Shown here piece after piece: positions 1 to 9,006 of a stretch of DNA of 64,000 nucleotides (position 1 is its first letter; every line of letters starts with the position of its first letter). Both the position numbers and the translations under genes were made by a program. The DNA lies in contig NZ_LT594324.1 in the NCBI RefSeq assembly GCF_900089605.1, positions 4,960,001 to 5,024,000 on the forward strand. Reading direction: 5' to 3'. Below the pieces are notes generated by a model. That model did no database searches. It saw only the letters and a list, made by a program, of their open reading frames with translations, and was not told the origin of the DNA. Source of the DNA: Micromonospora narathiwatensis (GTDB taxonomy: Bacteria > Actinomycetota > Actinomycetes > Mycobacteriales > Micromonosporaceae).

Positions 1-117
1 GCGATACATCGAGGAAAGCGGAAGAGGGTCGGGCGATTCCTGCCGGGGACATTGGCCGTTCGGACGAGGCGGCGCAGGTGGGTGGAACCGGATGGCCCCG
101 CCGTGCGTCCGATCGGC

Positions 118-684
118 ATGAGATCAACTCCCGTCGCCGCGGCCGTCCTCGCCGTGCTCCTCACCCCCCTCGCCGGGTGCGCCCAGGCCGGCGGGACGAG
201 CGCCACCCCGACCAGCGCCACCCCGACCAGCGCCACCCCGACCAGCGCCACCCCGACCAGCGGCACGCCGACGGAGGGCCCGACCAGCGCACCGACCACC
301 GAGTCGCCCACCGCCGCCGGCACCGGGCCGGCCGGCAGGCCGGGCGTGGACGTGGTGCTGACCAAGTCCGGCGGCTTCGCCGGGCTGGACGACACGGTGA
401 CCGTGACGCCCGACGGCCGCTGGACCAAGGTCGACCGGGCGGGCGCCACCCGCACCGGCCAGCTCGACGCCGGTGACCTGGACCGGCTCCGGCAGCTCAC
501 CGCCGACCGGCGCCTGCTCGCCGAGGCCACCGCCACCGCCCCGGTCAGCACGTGCGCGGACGCCTTCACCTACCAGCTCACCGTGGGTGCGGTCACCACC
601 AGCTACGTGGACTGCTCGTCGGACCGCACGCCGCCCGCCGCCACCGCGGCCGTGGTCGAGCTGCTCACCCAGGCCACCGACTGA
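118..684 (+). CDS. secreted lipoprotein with SATPT repeats
   Basis: The protein has about 188 residues. It opens with a short basic end, a hydrophobic stretch and the lipobox LAGC, so it should be exported and lipid-anchored on the outer face of the membrane. Directly after the lipobox comes a low-complexity Thr/Pro/Ala/Ser linker that includes four exact SATPT repeats. The remaining roughly 110 residues form a compact domain with two cysteines (STCADAF and YVDCSS) that could form a disulphide. I chose the ATG at 118 because it places the signal peptide at the N-terminus; an upstream TTG at 52 would add 22 charged residues. The function is unknown. It is convergent with the DUF998 gene, and a strong hairpin lies between them. 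Confidence 0.75.
   Translation: MRSTPVAAAVLAVLLTPLAGCAQAGGTSATPTSATPTSATPTSATPTSGTPTEGPTSAPTTESPTAAGTGPAGRPGVDVVLTKSGGFAGLDDTVTVTPDGRWTKVDRAGATRTGQLDAGDLDRLRQLTADRRLLAEATATAPVSTCADAFTYQLTVGAVTTSYVDCSSDRTPPAATAAVVELLTQATD
199..258 (+). repeat. four 15-bp tandem repeats, in frame
   Basis: Four perfect copies of AGCGCCACCCCGACC, followed by a degenerate fifth copy (259-273). They encode the SATPT linker of the lipoprotein. Copy number could vary without a frameshift. Confidence 0.9.
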
Positions 685-759
685 CGCCCGCCGACGGGTA
701 CGCACGGCGGAACCAGCGCGGGCGGGGGATCCGTCCCGGGGCGACTCGCCCGCACAAAC

Positions 760-794
760 GTCGGGAGGCGCGAGCCTGGCCCGCGCCTCCCGAC
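760..794. terminator. bidirectional terminator hairpin
   Basis: A perfect 13-bp inverted repeat (arms 760-772 and 782-794, 9-nt loop) lies between two convergent genes. There is no long T run, as is common in high-GC actinobacteria. Confidence 0.6.
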
Positions 795-811
795 AAACCG
801 CTGCCCCGCCG

Positions 812-1468
812 TCAGCGGACCGCCCGGAGCAGGGTCGCCGAGACCCAAGCCCAGCCGGCCGCCACCGCCACCGCGAACGCCACCAGCGCGGCCGCCCGCC
901 CACCGCTGGCCACCAGCGCCAGCCAGGCCGCCGCGAAGAAGACTCCGGTGATCGCGCTGTACGCCGCCCAGCCGCGCTCGCCGCGCCGGGCGAAACGGCG
1001 GGCGGTGATCAGGCAGGCCGCGATGAGCGCCGAGAAGGCGACCGCCCCGGCGCCGAAGTGCGCGAACCCGTGCCAGCTCACCTCGCCCGGGCCGCGCGGC
1101 GTGCCGGCCGGGAAGCCGTCGAACGGATCGGCCACGAAGATCCCCGCCAGCACCAGGCCGAGACCGTACTGGCCGAGCAACCAGGGGCCGCTGACCGGGC
1201 CGAGACCGGGATGCGGGGTCCGCCGCAGCGCCAGGGCCGCCCCGACGCAGAGCAGCCCGGCGACGATGAAATTGCCTATCTGCAGCCAGCCCAGGTCCCC
1301 GTTGCCGAGCACGCTGACCGGGTGCCGGCGGAAGTCGAAACCGTCGCGGGCCAGCCCCTGGACCAGCGCGACCGCCACCCAGAGCGGGCCGGCCACGACG
1401 CCGCCGGCGAGCAGCACCCGGCCGACGCTCGCCCGCGCCACCGGCCGCACCGTGATCGCCTCGGTCAC
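812..1468 (-). CDS. DUF998 family integral membrane protein
   Basis: A 218-residue protein with about six hydrophobic segments. The pattern fits the DUF998 family: a first helix followed by an RHPVSVLG stretch, then a conserved VADPFDGFP loop and an HGFAHFGAG loop before the later helices. The biochemical role of the family is unknown. The GTG start at 1468 follows the VOC stop by 13 bp, so it is probably the last gene of the sigma-AraC-VOC-DUF998 operon read leftwards. I am confident of the family and not of any function. Confidence 0.75.
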   Translation of the reverse strand: MTEAITVRPVARASVGRVLLAGGVVAGPLWVAVALVQGLARDGFDFRRHPVSVLGNGDLGWLQIGNFIVAGLLCVGAALALRRTPHPGLGPVSGPWLLGQYGLGLVLAGIFVADPFDGFPAGTPRGPGEVSWHGFAHFGAGAVAFSALIAACLITARRFARRGERGWAAYSAITGVFFAAAWLALVASGGRAAALVAFAVAVAAGWAWVSATLLRAVR

Positions 1469-1481
1469 CGATCCACCCGTC

Positions 1482-1901
1482 TCAGGCCTGGGTGAACATC
1501 TGGCCGATGCGGATCTTGTTGCCGAACGGGTCGCGGATGCCGAAGTCGATCCCGTACGGCCGCTCGGTCGGCTCGTCGTAGGCCTCCACGCCCTTCGCCA
1601 TCAGCTCCGCGTACGTCTTGTGGGCGTCGTCGGTGGTCATGAAGAGGTGGCCGCCCAGCGCGCCCTTGGTGAGCAGCTCGCGGACCTGCTCGGCGGTGGC
1701 CGGGTCGAGGGCCGGCGGCCCGGGCTTCTCCAGCAGGATCTCGCGCTCCGGGTCACCCGGCAGGTTGACCGTGAGCCAACGCATGAAGCCGAGGTCCGCG
1801 TCCGTGTTGACCTCCATGCCGAGCTTGCCGACGTAGAAGTCGAGGGCCTCGTCCTGGTCGAGAACATAGATCTGAGAGCGGGAAATCGCGTTCATCGTCA
1901 T
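1482..1901 (-). CDS. VOC (glyoxalase/bleomycin resistance) superfamily protein
   Basis: A 139-residue single-domain member of the vicinal oxygen chelate fold, with the typical SQIYVLDQDEALDFYVGKLG opening, a central EILLEKP strand and a C-terminal FGIRDPFGNKIRI strand. Such proteins bind a divalent metal or small ligands and act as lyases, dioxygenases or resistance proteins; the substrate cannot be read from the sequence. Two ATG codons (1901 and 1895) are possible starts. It follows the AraC gene in the same direction, a pairing often seen where the regulator controls the VOC gene. Downstream comes the DUF998 gene after 13 bp. Confidence 0.82.
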   Translation of the reverse strand: MTMNAISRSQIYVLDQDEALDFYVGKLGMEVNTDADLGFMRWLTVNLPGDPEREILLEKPGPPALDPATAEQVRELLTKGALGGHLFMTTDDAHKTYAELMAKGVEAYDEPTERPYGIDFGIRDPFGNKIRIGQMFTQA

Positions 1902-1936
1902 GCCGGAAACGCTAGAGCAGATCGCTGACCTGCCGC

Positions 1937-2404
1937 TTATCCAAAACTGATCGGTTCCCGGGCGCCTGGGTCGGCGTCGGCCGTCGGTTGCCCCTGCGTC
2001 GGCCGGCCGGCGTCGCTCGGTCGCATCCACGCCTTGATGAAGCAGCTCGGCACGCCCGCGGCGAGCTCCTTCCGCCGCCGGTACGCCGACGGCGACTCGC
2101 CGACGATGTCGCGGAACGTCCGGCTGAACGTGCCCAGGCTGGCGAAGCCCACCGCGTAGCAGATCTCGGTGACCGGCTGGCCGGTCTGCACCAGCAGGTA
2201 CATGGCCCGTTCGACCCGACGGCGTTGCAGGTAGCGGTGCGGGGTCTCGCCGAAGGTGGCACGGAAGGTACGGATGAAGTGCGCCTCGGAGACGTGCGCG
2301 ATGCGGGCCAGCGCCGGCACGTCCAGCGGTTGGGCGTACGCCCGGTCCATGGCGTCCCGGGCGCGCAGCATCGCCCGGTTGGACTCCTCGACCGCCCGGC
2401 TCAC
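1937..2404 (-). CDS. AraC/XylS family transcriptional regulator
   Basis: A 155-residue protein made almost entirely of the AraC DNA-binding domain: two helix-turn-helix units, the first in LARIAHVSEAHFIRTFRATFG and the second in ICYAVGFASLGTFSRTFRDIVG. There is no recognisable N-terminal ligand-binding domain, so it is a stand-alone HTH protein. The GTG start overlaps the stop of the upstream sigma factor gene by four bases (GTGA), which suggests translational coupling. The likely target is the VOC-DUF998 pair that follows; this is inferred from position only. Confidence 0.85.
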   Translation of the reverse strand: MSRAVEESNRAMLRARDAMDRAYAQPLDVPALARIAHVSEAHFIRTFRATFGETPHRYLQRRRVERAMYLLVQTGQPVTEICYAVGFASLGTFSRTFRDIVGESPSAYRRRKELAAGVPSCFIKAWMRPSDAGRPTQGQPTADADPGAREPISFG

Positions 2405-3282
2405 CGAACCGCTCCCCCGTCCAGGACCAGGTCGAGTTCGCGGAGCTGGTCGGGATCGGCCACCACCTCGATGCCGATGATCCGGTCGGTGACGGTGAAG
2501 CTGAGCGCGAGGCTGGTCCGGCCACCCACGACGACGACCGCGCCCGGCATGCCGTCGACGAACGCGGGCACCGCGGCCTGGGCCCGCCCGTTGAAGAAGC
2601 CGGCCACGCCGGCCGAGCCGCGCAGCTCGGCGCTGCCGCCCATCCGGACGGCGGCGGCGTCGGCGCGCAGGACCACGTACGGGTCGAGCAGGCTGACCAG
2701 GTCGTCGAAGCGGCCCTCCCGGGAGGCGGCGAGGAACGCCTCGACCACCCGACGCTGCCGGGCGGGATCGGTCTGCGGGTCGGCGGACCGGCTCTGCACC
2801 CGGCGCCGGGCGCGGCTGGCGATCTGCCGTACGGCGGCGGCGCTGCGGTCGACCACCGGCGCGATCTCCTCGAAGGAGACGGCGAACATGTCGTGCAGCA
2901 CGAACACCAGCCGCTCGGTGGGGCCGAGGGTGGTGAGCACCACTTCGAGCGCCCGGCCGACCGACTCGGCGAGCAGTGCCTCCTGCTCCGGGTCACGCCC
3001 GTCGACCAGCTCTGCGGTGGACGCGTCCGCGGCCACTTCCGCCGGCTCCTCGTGCCGGGCGCTGGCGGACCGCAGCCGGTCCAGGCAGACCCGCCCGACC
3101 GTGGTGGTCAGCCAGCCCGGCAGGTTGTCGATGGTGTCGGTGTCGGTGTGGGTGAGCCGCAACCAGGTGTCCTGCACGGCGTCGTCGGCCTCGGCCCGGG
3201 AGCCGAGCATCCGCTGCGCCACCGCGCGCAGCCGGGGGCGTTGTTCCTCGAACCGCCGGACCAACACGTCGGTGTCGCTCAC
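2401..3282 (-). CDS. ECF sigma factor, ECF41/SigJ-like with SnoaL-type C-terminal domain
   Basis: About 293 residues. Region 2 (DDAVQDTWLRL and the GWLTTTVGRVCLDRLR stretch) and region 4 (LGPTERLVFVLHDMFAVSFEEIA, then a helix-turn-helix near VDRSAAAVRQI) are clear. They are followed by a roughly 110-residue SnoaL/NTF2-like extension, as in the ECF41 group, where the extension regulates activity without a classical anti-sigma factor. A VADPDQL sequence near the C-terminus resembles the family's NPDKL motif; the DGGG motif is not intact. A GTG at 3282 is preferred over the GTG at 3300. ECF41 genes are typically beside carboxymuconolactone decarboxylase-like, oxidoreductase or epimerase genes, and an AhpD-like gene is divergent here. 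Confidence 0.82.
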   Translation of the reverse strand: MSDTDVLVRRFEEQRPRLRAVAQRMLGSRAEADDAVQDTWLRLTHTDTDTIDNLPGWLTTTVGRVCLDRLRSASARHEEPAEVAADASTAELVDGRDPEQEALLAESVGRALEVVLTTLGPTERLVFVLHDMFAVSFEEIAPVVDRSAAAVRQIASRARRRVQSRSADPQTDPARQRRVVEAFLAASREGRFDDLVSLLDPYVVLRADAAAVRMGGSAELRGSAGVAGFFNGRAQAAVPAFVDGMPGAVVVVGGRTSLALSFTVTDRIIGIEVVADPDQLRELDLVLDGGAVR

Positions 3283-3325
3283 GACCTCGCCATCCCCCAC
3301 ACCCCTGAGTGACTGCCGTCACATC

Positions 3326-3352
3326 TGTCACGACGGCCGTCCATGCCTCGAC
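3326..3352 (+). promoter_or_regulatory. candidate ECF41-type promoter
   Basis: TGTCACG, 16 bases, then CGAC. The ECF41 consensus as I recall it is TGTCACA-N16-CGTC. It lies about 70 bp upstream of the AhpD-like gene and so would let the adjacent sigma factor transcribe it. One mismatch lies in each half. Confidence 0.35.
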
Positions 3353-3422
3353 ATCCAGGTGACGGACGACGACGGACGGCGCGACGAACGCCGGCCAGCC
3401 TAACAGGACAGGATGGATCAAA

Positions 3423-3887
3423 ATGGCTCTCGATGCACGCATCCAGAACCCGGCGGCCCTGCTCCCCGACGCGGTGCAGGCGGTCAACCTGCTCTACAAG
3501 GCCGCGCACTCGGCGGGCGTACCCGGCAACACGCTGGAACTGGTCCACCTGCGTGCCAGCCAGATCAACGGGTGCAGCGCCTGCGTCGACTCCGGGGCGC
3601 GGAGCGCCCGGAAGGCGGGCGAGACGGAGGAGCGCCTGTTCGCACTGGCCGCCTGGCGGGAGACGCCGTACTTCACCGACGCGGAGCGGGCCGCGCTCGC
3701 GCTGGCCGAGGCGGCGACCCGGCTCGCCGACCGGAGCGACGCGGTGCCGGACGAGGTGTGGGACGAGGCGGCTCGCCACTTCGGGGAGAAAGAACTGGCC
3801 GCGTTGGTGCTGTGGATCGCCACCACCAACTTCTTCAACCGGATCAACGCGACGACCCGCCAGCCGGCCCCGCAGCACTGGGGCTGA
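3423..3887 (+). CDS. AhpD-like / carboxymuconolactone decarboxylase family protein
   Basis: A 154-residue all-helical protein with the ASQINGCSACVDSGARSARKAGE signature of AhpD-like peroxidase-related proteins. The CSAC dithiol is present, but the position four residues after the second cysteine, normally His (CxxCxxxH), is Gly, so the proton relay seen in AhpD may be missing or replaced. The second half (ETPYFTDAERAALALAEAATRLAD and ALVLWIATTNFFNRINATTRQP) is typical of the ECF41-associated members. It is divergent from the sigma factor gene and has a candidate ECF41 promoter. A redox or detoxification role is likely; the substrate is unknown. Confidence 0.83.
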   Translation: MALDARIQNPAALLPDAVQAVNLLYKAAHSAGVPGNTLELVHLRASQINGCSACVDSGARSARKAGETEERLFALAAWRETPYFTDAERAALALAEAATRLADRSDAVPDEVWDEAARHFGEKELAALVLWIATTNFFNRINATTRQPAPQHWG

Positions 3888-3909
3888 CGGCCGGCAGGGC
3901 CATACCACC

Positions 3910-3962
3910 ACGACGGCCGCCCTCGCCAGCGGTGCCCCGGCACCCGGCAGGGCGGTCGTCGT
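3910..3962. terminator. bidirectional terminator
   Basis: Inverted repeat with arms 3910-3923 and 3949-3962 (14 bp, one mismatch), with a nested GGTGCC/GGCACC hairpin inside. It lies between the convergent AhpD-like and MarR genes and reaches the last base of the MarR gene. Confidence 0.5.
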
Positions 3963-4450
3963 CAGTGCGGGGCGGCCTTCGACGCCTGCTGGGCGGCCTC
4001 GATGACCTCGGTCAGCGCGGCGTGCAGCTTCCGCAGGTCGTCCAGGGGCATGCCGAGCCGCTCGACGATGGCGGGCGGGATCCGCTCGGCCTCGCCGCGC
4101 AGGGCCAGCCCCCTGGCGGTCAGGGTCACCGCGAGGCTGCGCTCGTCGGCCGGATTCCGCTCGCGCTGGAGATAGCCGATCGCCTCCAGGCGCTTGAGCA
4201 GCGGCGACAGGGTGCCCGGGTCGAGCTGCAACAGGCGGCTCAACTCGCGTACGGACAGCGGCGCGTGTTGCCAGAGGGCGAGCATCACCAGGTACTGCGG
4301 GTGGGTCAGGCCCATCGGTTCGAGCAGCGGACGGTACACGGCCACGACGCCGCGGGCCGCCACGGACAGGGCGAAGCAGACCTGCTGCTCCAGCGCCAGC
4401 GGGTTGTCGAGCTGGCTCGGGTCGCCCGTCCCTTCACCGAATTTCGCCAC
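3962..4450 (-). CDS. MarR family regulator, OhrR-like
   Basis: A 162-residue winged-helix repressor. The N-terminal LDNPLALEQQVCFALSVAAR segment keeps the single reactive cysteine of OhrR-type organic hydroperoxide sensors, and the YRPLLEPMGLTHPQYLVMLALW, TLSPLLKRLEAIGYLQRERNPADER and wing sequences fit OhrR closely. OhrR normally represses ohr until its cysteine is oxidised. No ohr gene is in the window; the nearest genes are the convergent AhpD-like gene and a divergent small gene. The start is a GTG at 4450. I am confident of the family; the target gene is unknown. Confidence 0.83.
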   Translation of the reverse strand: MAKFGEGTGDPSQLDNPLALEQQVCFALSVAARGVVAVYRPLLEPMGLTHPQYLVMLALWQHAPLSVRELSRLLQLDPGTLSPLLKRLEAIGYLQRERNPADERSLAVTLTARGLALRGEAERIPPAIVERLGMPLDDLRKLHAALTEVIEAAQQASKAAPH

Positions 4451-4461
4451 GGTGCTACCGT

Positions 4462-4490
4462 ACCAATAGTTTGTGCACCAATCATTTGAC
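4462..4490. promoter_or_regulatory. AT-rich operator/promoter candidate between divergent genes
   Basis: A locally AT-rich stretch with a GTGCAC core inside TTGTGCACCAA and repeated CCAAT-like sequences, just upstream of the MarR start and of the divergent small gene. The position fits an autoregulatory MarR site. The palindrome is short and imperfect. Confidence 0.25.
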
Positions 4491-4524
4491 CACCAAGCAG
4501 CGGGTCGTGCGGGACGGAGACTGG

Positions 4525-4746
4525 ATGATGGCTGCCGACGAGGAGAAGAAGGCCGGTGAGGGCGGACGCCTCCTGGGGTGGGTGTTCCGGAACCTCGCCG
4601 GCCCGCCGACCGTGGAGAACGCCGTCCAGGGCGGCTCCCAGCAGGCGCGCGACCTGTGGAAGCAGGACCTTGAGCGGCGAAAGCAGTGGAGCCGGGAGCA
4701 GCGCGAGCGCAAACGCGCCGAACGCGAGGCCCGGCGCGGGGAGTGA
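4525..4746 (+). CDS. small charged protein of unknown function
   Basis: About 73 residues with either of two adjacent ATG codons (4525 or 4528), preceded by GGAGA. The N-terminal half contains GGRLLGWVFRNLAGPPTVENAVQ; the C-terminal half is a very basic and acidic helix (KQDLERRKQWSREQRERKR...) likely to be a coiled coil or nucleic-acid contacting. There is no signal peptide or membrane segment. It is divergent from the OhrR-like gene and lies just before a tRNA on the opposite strand. I do not recognise a family. Confidence 0.6.
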   Translation: MMAADEEKKAGEGGRLLGWVFRNLAGPPTVENAVQGGSQQARDLWKQDLERRKQWSREQRERKRAEREARRGE

Positions 4747-4820
4747 GCCACCGAGTCGCCTCCGGCGCGGTGGACCGACAAAAGTGGCACTCCCGGAACG
4801 GAAGTGCCTGACAACGTCGG

Positions 4821-4894
4821 AGCCCCCGGCCGGGATCGAACCGGCGACATCTCGCTTACAAGGCGAGTGCTCTGGCCAGCTGAGCTACAGGGGC
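4821..4894 (-). tRNA. tRNA-Thr (anticodon TGT)
   Basis: On the minus strand a full cloverleaf can be drawn: acceptor stem GCCCCTG with CGGGGGC, a D arm around GTAGCTCAG, anticodon stem CTCGC/GCGAG with loop CTTGTAA (anticodon TGT), and T arm GCCGG-TTCGATC-CCGGC. CCA is not encoded. Confidence 0.93.
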
Positions 4895-5257
4895 GTGTGG
4901 TGCCGTGGTCAGCATAGCGACTGACGTCGGGAAATCCCGCTCGGCAGGGCTCCCGAGCATGGAAAACGTCAATTTCCTGACCGCGGCACCGACGGATCGT
5001 CGCCATGGCCGCCGAAGGCCGGGAGGATTGCTGCCTCGGCGTGCCTGTGTGACCGTTATGCGGTATGCGATCCGTCCCACCGGATGTTCACCGTCTTGGC
5101 ACGGTCGCAAATCCCGTTTACCGTGCAGTGACACGGACGACACTCCGGTCGGCCTCGGCTGTCCGGGCGACGCCCGTTGACCGGCACCGTGGGTGCCGGT
5201 CGCTCCTTCACTCGGATCGTCCGGCACGTTCCTGCCGGTGAAAGGAAGCGCTCCACC
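4895..5257. other. leader region upstream of the ABC ATPase gene
   Basis: No ORF here looks coding. The half nearest the ATPase gene contains two hairpins: a perfect 10-bp stem with a 3-nt loop at 5179-5201, and a CCGGCA/TGCCGG stem at 5221-5238 that ends immediately before the Shine-Dalgarno. The 5' half presumably holds the tRNA promoter (reading left) and the ATPase promoter, but I could not assign clear -35/-10 elements. Confidence 0.5.
5179..5238 (+). promoter_or_regulatory. paired hairpins in the 5' UTR of the ABC ATPase gene
   Basis: Stem 1: GACCGGCACC with GGTGCCGGTC around GTG. Stem 2: CCGGCA with TGCCGG around six bases. No T run follows, so attenuation by RNA structure or a protein operator are both possible. 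Confidence 0.35.
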
Positions 5258-6349
<1,092 letters not shown>

Positions 6350-6361
6350 CGTACGCGAAGC

Positions 6362-6395
6362 AAAGGGGCGGTCCGCCACGGCGGACCGCCCCTTT
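6362..6395. terminator. strong intrinsic terminator
   Basis: Inverted repeat AAAGGGGCGGTCCGCC / GGCGGACCGCCCCTTT (6362-6377 and 6380-6395) ending in TTT. It lies between the convergent ABC ATPase and rRNA methyltransferase genes. Confidence 0.85.
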
Positions 6396-6413
6396 CGTGT
6401 CTGCGGAGGAGGG

Positions 6414-7529
6414 TTACGCCTCGACGGCGCGCCGGCGGGCGACCTCGGCCAGGGTGACCGCGGCGGCGACGCTGGCGTTGAGCGACTCGACGTCGGAGAC
6501 CATCGGGATGCTCACGGTCAGGTCACAGGTCTCGCCGACCAGCCGGGACAGCCCCCGCCCCTCCGAGCCGACCACCACCACCAGCGGGCCGACCGCCGCC
6601 TCCAGGTCGTACAGGTCGGTCTCGCCGTCGGCGTCCAGGCCGATCACGACGAAGCCGGCGTCCTTGCATGCCTTGAGCGACCGGGTCAGATTGGTGACCT
6701 GGGCGACCGGGACCCGCGCGGCCGCGCCGGCGCTGGTCCGCCAGGCGGTCGCGGTGATCCCGGCGGCCCGCCGCTCCGGTACGAAGACACCCTGCGCGCC
6801 GAACGCGGCGGCGGAGCGGATCACCGCGCCGAGGTTGCGCGGGTCGGTGACCCCGTCCAGCGCGACCAGCAACGGAGCGGCCTGCTCCAGCGAGGCCGCC
6901 ATCAGGTCCTCGAACGGCTCGTACGCGAACGGCGGCACCTGGAGGCCGACGCCCTGGTGCAGCACGCCCCCGGTCATCCGGTCCAGCTCGGCCCGGCTGA
7001 CCTCCAGGATCGCGATGCCCCGGTCGGCGGCGGTCCGGACGATCTCGTTGATCCGGTCGTCGATGTCGATGCCCTGGGCGGTGTAGAGGGCGGTCGCCGG
7101 CACCTGGGCGCGCAGCGACTCCAGCACCGGGTTCCGCCCGACCAGCAGCTCCGGGCTGTCCTTGGCCGGGTTGGACCGGCGGCCCGGGGCGACCCGGGGA
7201 CCGCTCCGGGCGGGAGCCCTGCCCTTGCCGCCCTTGAGCGGGACGCCGGCCCGGCCGCCCTTGCCCCAGGTGGTGTCCTTGGTGCCCGGCTGGCCGATCT
7301 TGGGGGCACGCCCCTCCTCGGCCGCCGCGCGGCGCTCCTTGTCCTGCTTCCAGGCGGTGCGCTGCGGAAGCTTCTCGGTGCCCGAGTATCCCTTGTGCCA
7401 GGGCCGCTCGTCGGCGGGCAGGGTACGGCCCCGGCCCGCGAGGGAGTCCTTGTTCTTGCCGCCGGAGCCCTTCGGGGCACCCGCCTTCGGCGTCAGTCGC
7501 CGGCCACGGCGCTGCGAGTTGCCGGCCAT
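6414..7529 (-). CDS. rlmB: 23S rRNA (guanosine-2'-O-)methyltransferase, SpoU/TrmH family
   Basis: A 371-residue protein. The first roughly 120 residues are a lysine/arginine/glycine-rich disordered extension common in actinobacterial members. Next come the SpoU substrate-binding domain ([14 protein letters not shown]) and the knotted SPOUT methyltransferase domain with motif 1 [18 protein letters not shown], motif 2 [14 protein letters not shown] and motif 3 [18 protein letters not shown]. It methylates a ribose 2'-OH in 23S rRNA with S-adenosylmethionine. The ATG at 7529 overlaps the cysS stop by one base (TGATG), as in the conserved cysS-rlmB pair. The exact target nucleotide is assumed from family. 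Confidence 0.88.
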   Translation of the reverse strand: MAGNSQRRGRRLTPKAGAPKGSGGKNKDSLAGRGRTLPADERPWHKGYSGTEKLPQRTAWKQDKERRAAAEEGRAPKIGQPGTKDTTWGKGGRAGVPLKGGKGRAPARSGPRVAPGRRSNPAKDSPELLVGRNPVLESLRAQVPATALYTAQGIDIDDRINEIVRTAADRGIAILEVSRAELDRMTGGVLHQGVGLQVPPFAYEPFEDLMAASLEQAAPLLVALDGVTDPRNLGAVIRSAAAFGAQGVFVPERRAAGITATAWRTSAGAAARVPVAQVTNLTRSLKACKDAGFVVIGLDADGETDLYDLEAAVGPLVVVVGSEGRGLSRLVGETCDLTVSIPMVSDVESLNASVAAAVTLAEVARRRAVEA

Positions 7530-8944
7530 CAGTCCTGCTCTCCAATAGTCCAACGGGGGCCCTGGGGGGTGTCCTCGACCACCACGCCGGCCTGCTTGAG
7601 CTGGTCGCGTACGGCGTCTGCGGCGGCCCAGTCCTTGCGGCTGCGGGCCTGGGCACGCTGCTCCAGGGCGAGCGCGATCAGGGAGTCCACCACACCACGC
7701 AGGTCGCTCGCGCGGCCACCACCGGTCCACGCCGGGTCCAGGGGGTCGACGCCGAGGATATCCAGCATCGCCCGGGTGGCGGCCAGCGCCGTGCGCACGG
7801 TCACATCGTCGCCGGCGGTCAACGCGGTGTTGCCGTCGCGGACCACCTCGTGCAGCACGGCCAGAGCGGCCGAGGTGTTGAGGTCGTCGTCCATGGCCGC
7901 GACGAAGCCGGCCGGCAGCTCGCCGAACTGCCCGGCGCCGACCCGCTCCGCGGCCCGCTGCACGAAGCCCTCGACCCGCCGGTACGCGACCGCGGCCTCG
8001 CGCAGCGCGTCCTCGGAATAGTCAATGCGGGACCGGTAGTGCGCGGCTGCGTAGTAGTAGCGCAGCTCGACCGGGCGGACCCCGAGCGACGCCACGTAGT
8101 CGAGGTCGAGGGTGTTGCCCAGCGACTTGCCCATCTTGGTGCCACCGATGCCGAGCAGGCCGTGGTGCACCCAGTAGCGGGCGAACGGCAGGTCGGCCGC
8201 CTGGGACTGGGCGATCTCGTTCTCGTGGTGCGGGAAGGTCAGATCGAGCCCGCCGCCGTGGATGTCGAACTCGGGGCCGAGGTAGCGCCAGCACATCGCG
8301 GAGCACTCGATGTGCCAGCCGGGCCGGCCCCGGCCCCACGGCGAGGGCCAGTACGCGTCGGCCGGCTCGTCCGGCTTGGCCCCCTTCCAGAGGGCGAAGT
8401 CCCGCGGGTCGCGTTTGCCCCGCTCGGGCGCGTCCCCGGCGGACTGCATGTCCTCCGGCGACTGGCCGGAGAGCGACCCGTACGCCGGCCAGGAGGCCAC
8501 GTCGAAGTAGACGTCGCCGGAGCCGTCGGTGGCCGGGTAGGCGTGACCGGTCTCGATCAGCCGGGCGATCAGCTCGTGCATCTCGGGGATGTGCCCGGTG
8601 GCCCGCGGCTCATAGGTGGGCGGCAGCACGTTCAACGCCCGGTACGACTCGGCCAGGATCTGCTCGTTGGCGTACGCGATCGACCAGAACGGGCGGCCCT
8701 GCTCCATCGCCTTGACCAGGATCTTGTCGTCGATGTCGGTCACGTTGCGGATGAAGGTGACCTCGAAACCGGACGCGATCAGCCAGCGGCGCAGCACGTC
8801 GTAGTTGACGCCGGAGCGAAGGTGGCCGATGTGCGGCGGAGCCTGGAGGGTGAGACCACACAGGTAGACCCCCACCTTGCCGGCTTCCCGCGGAACAAAG
8901 TCCCGCACCGATCGGGTGGCGGTGTCATACAGGCGTAGCGTCAC
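7529..8944 (-). CDS. cysS: cysteinyl-tRNA synthetase
   Basis: A 471-residue class I synthetase. The catalytic HIGH motif is HIGH in [13 protein letters not shown], the KMSKS loop is KMGKS, and the zinc ligands come from YLCGLT and the HIECSAM...[14 protein letters not shown] segment. The C-terminal tRNA-binding domain ends with IGEQD. It charges tRNA-Cys in the cytoplasm. The GTG at 8944 is preferred because a TACCCT -10 element ends six bases before it, giving a leaderless start; an upstream in-frame GTG at 9022 would overlap the divergent gene. It is followed by rlmB with one-base overlap. In many actinobacteria the gene lies directly after carD-ispD-ispF, which here are 26 kb away. Confidence 0.95.
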   Translation of the reverse strand: MTLRLYDTATRSVRDFVPREAGKVGVYLCGLTLQAPPHIGHLRSGVNYDVLRRWLIASGFEVTFIRNVTDIDDKILVKAMEQGRPFWSIAYANEQILAESYRALNVLPPTYEPRATGHIPEMHELIARLIETGHAYPATDGSGDVYFDVASWPAYGSLSGQSPEDMQSAGDAPERGKRDPRDFALWKGAKPDEPADAYWPSPWGRGRPGWHIECSAMCWRYLGPEFDIHGGGLDLTFPHHENEIAQSQAADLPFARYWVHHGLLGIGGTKMGKSLGNTLDLDYVASLGVRPVELRYYYAAAHYRSRIDYSEDALREAAVAYRRVEGFVQRAAERVGAGQFGELPAGFVAAMDDDLNTSAALAVLHEVVRDGNTALTAGDDVTVRTALAATRAMLDILGVDPLDPAWTGGGRASDLRGVVDSLIALALEQRAQARSRKDWAAADAVRDQLKQAGVVVEDTPQGPRWTIGEQD

Positions 8945-8956
8945 CGTACAAGGGTA
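8945..8956 (-). promoter_or_regulatory. leaderless -10 element of cysS
   Basis: Minus-strand TACCCT (8951-8956), six bases, then the GTG start codon. This TANNNT-N6-RTG layout marks leaderless transcripts in actinobacteria. Confidence 0.5.
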
Positions 8957-8993
8957 GCCGTCCGCACATTTCGGGGTCGCCCGGAGCCGGTCG

Positions 8994-9006
8994 TACGCTG
9001 CGTGCT
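8994..9006 (+). promoter_or_regulatory. leaderless -10 element of the IclR-like gene
   Basis: TACGCT (8994-8999), seven bases, then GTG at 9007. It lies back-to-back with the cysS promoter. Confidence 0.45.
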
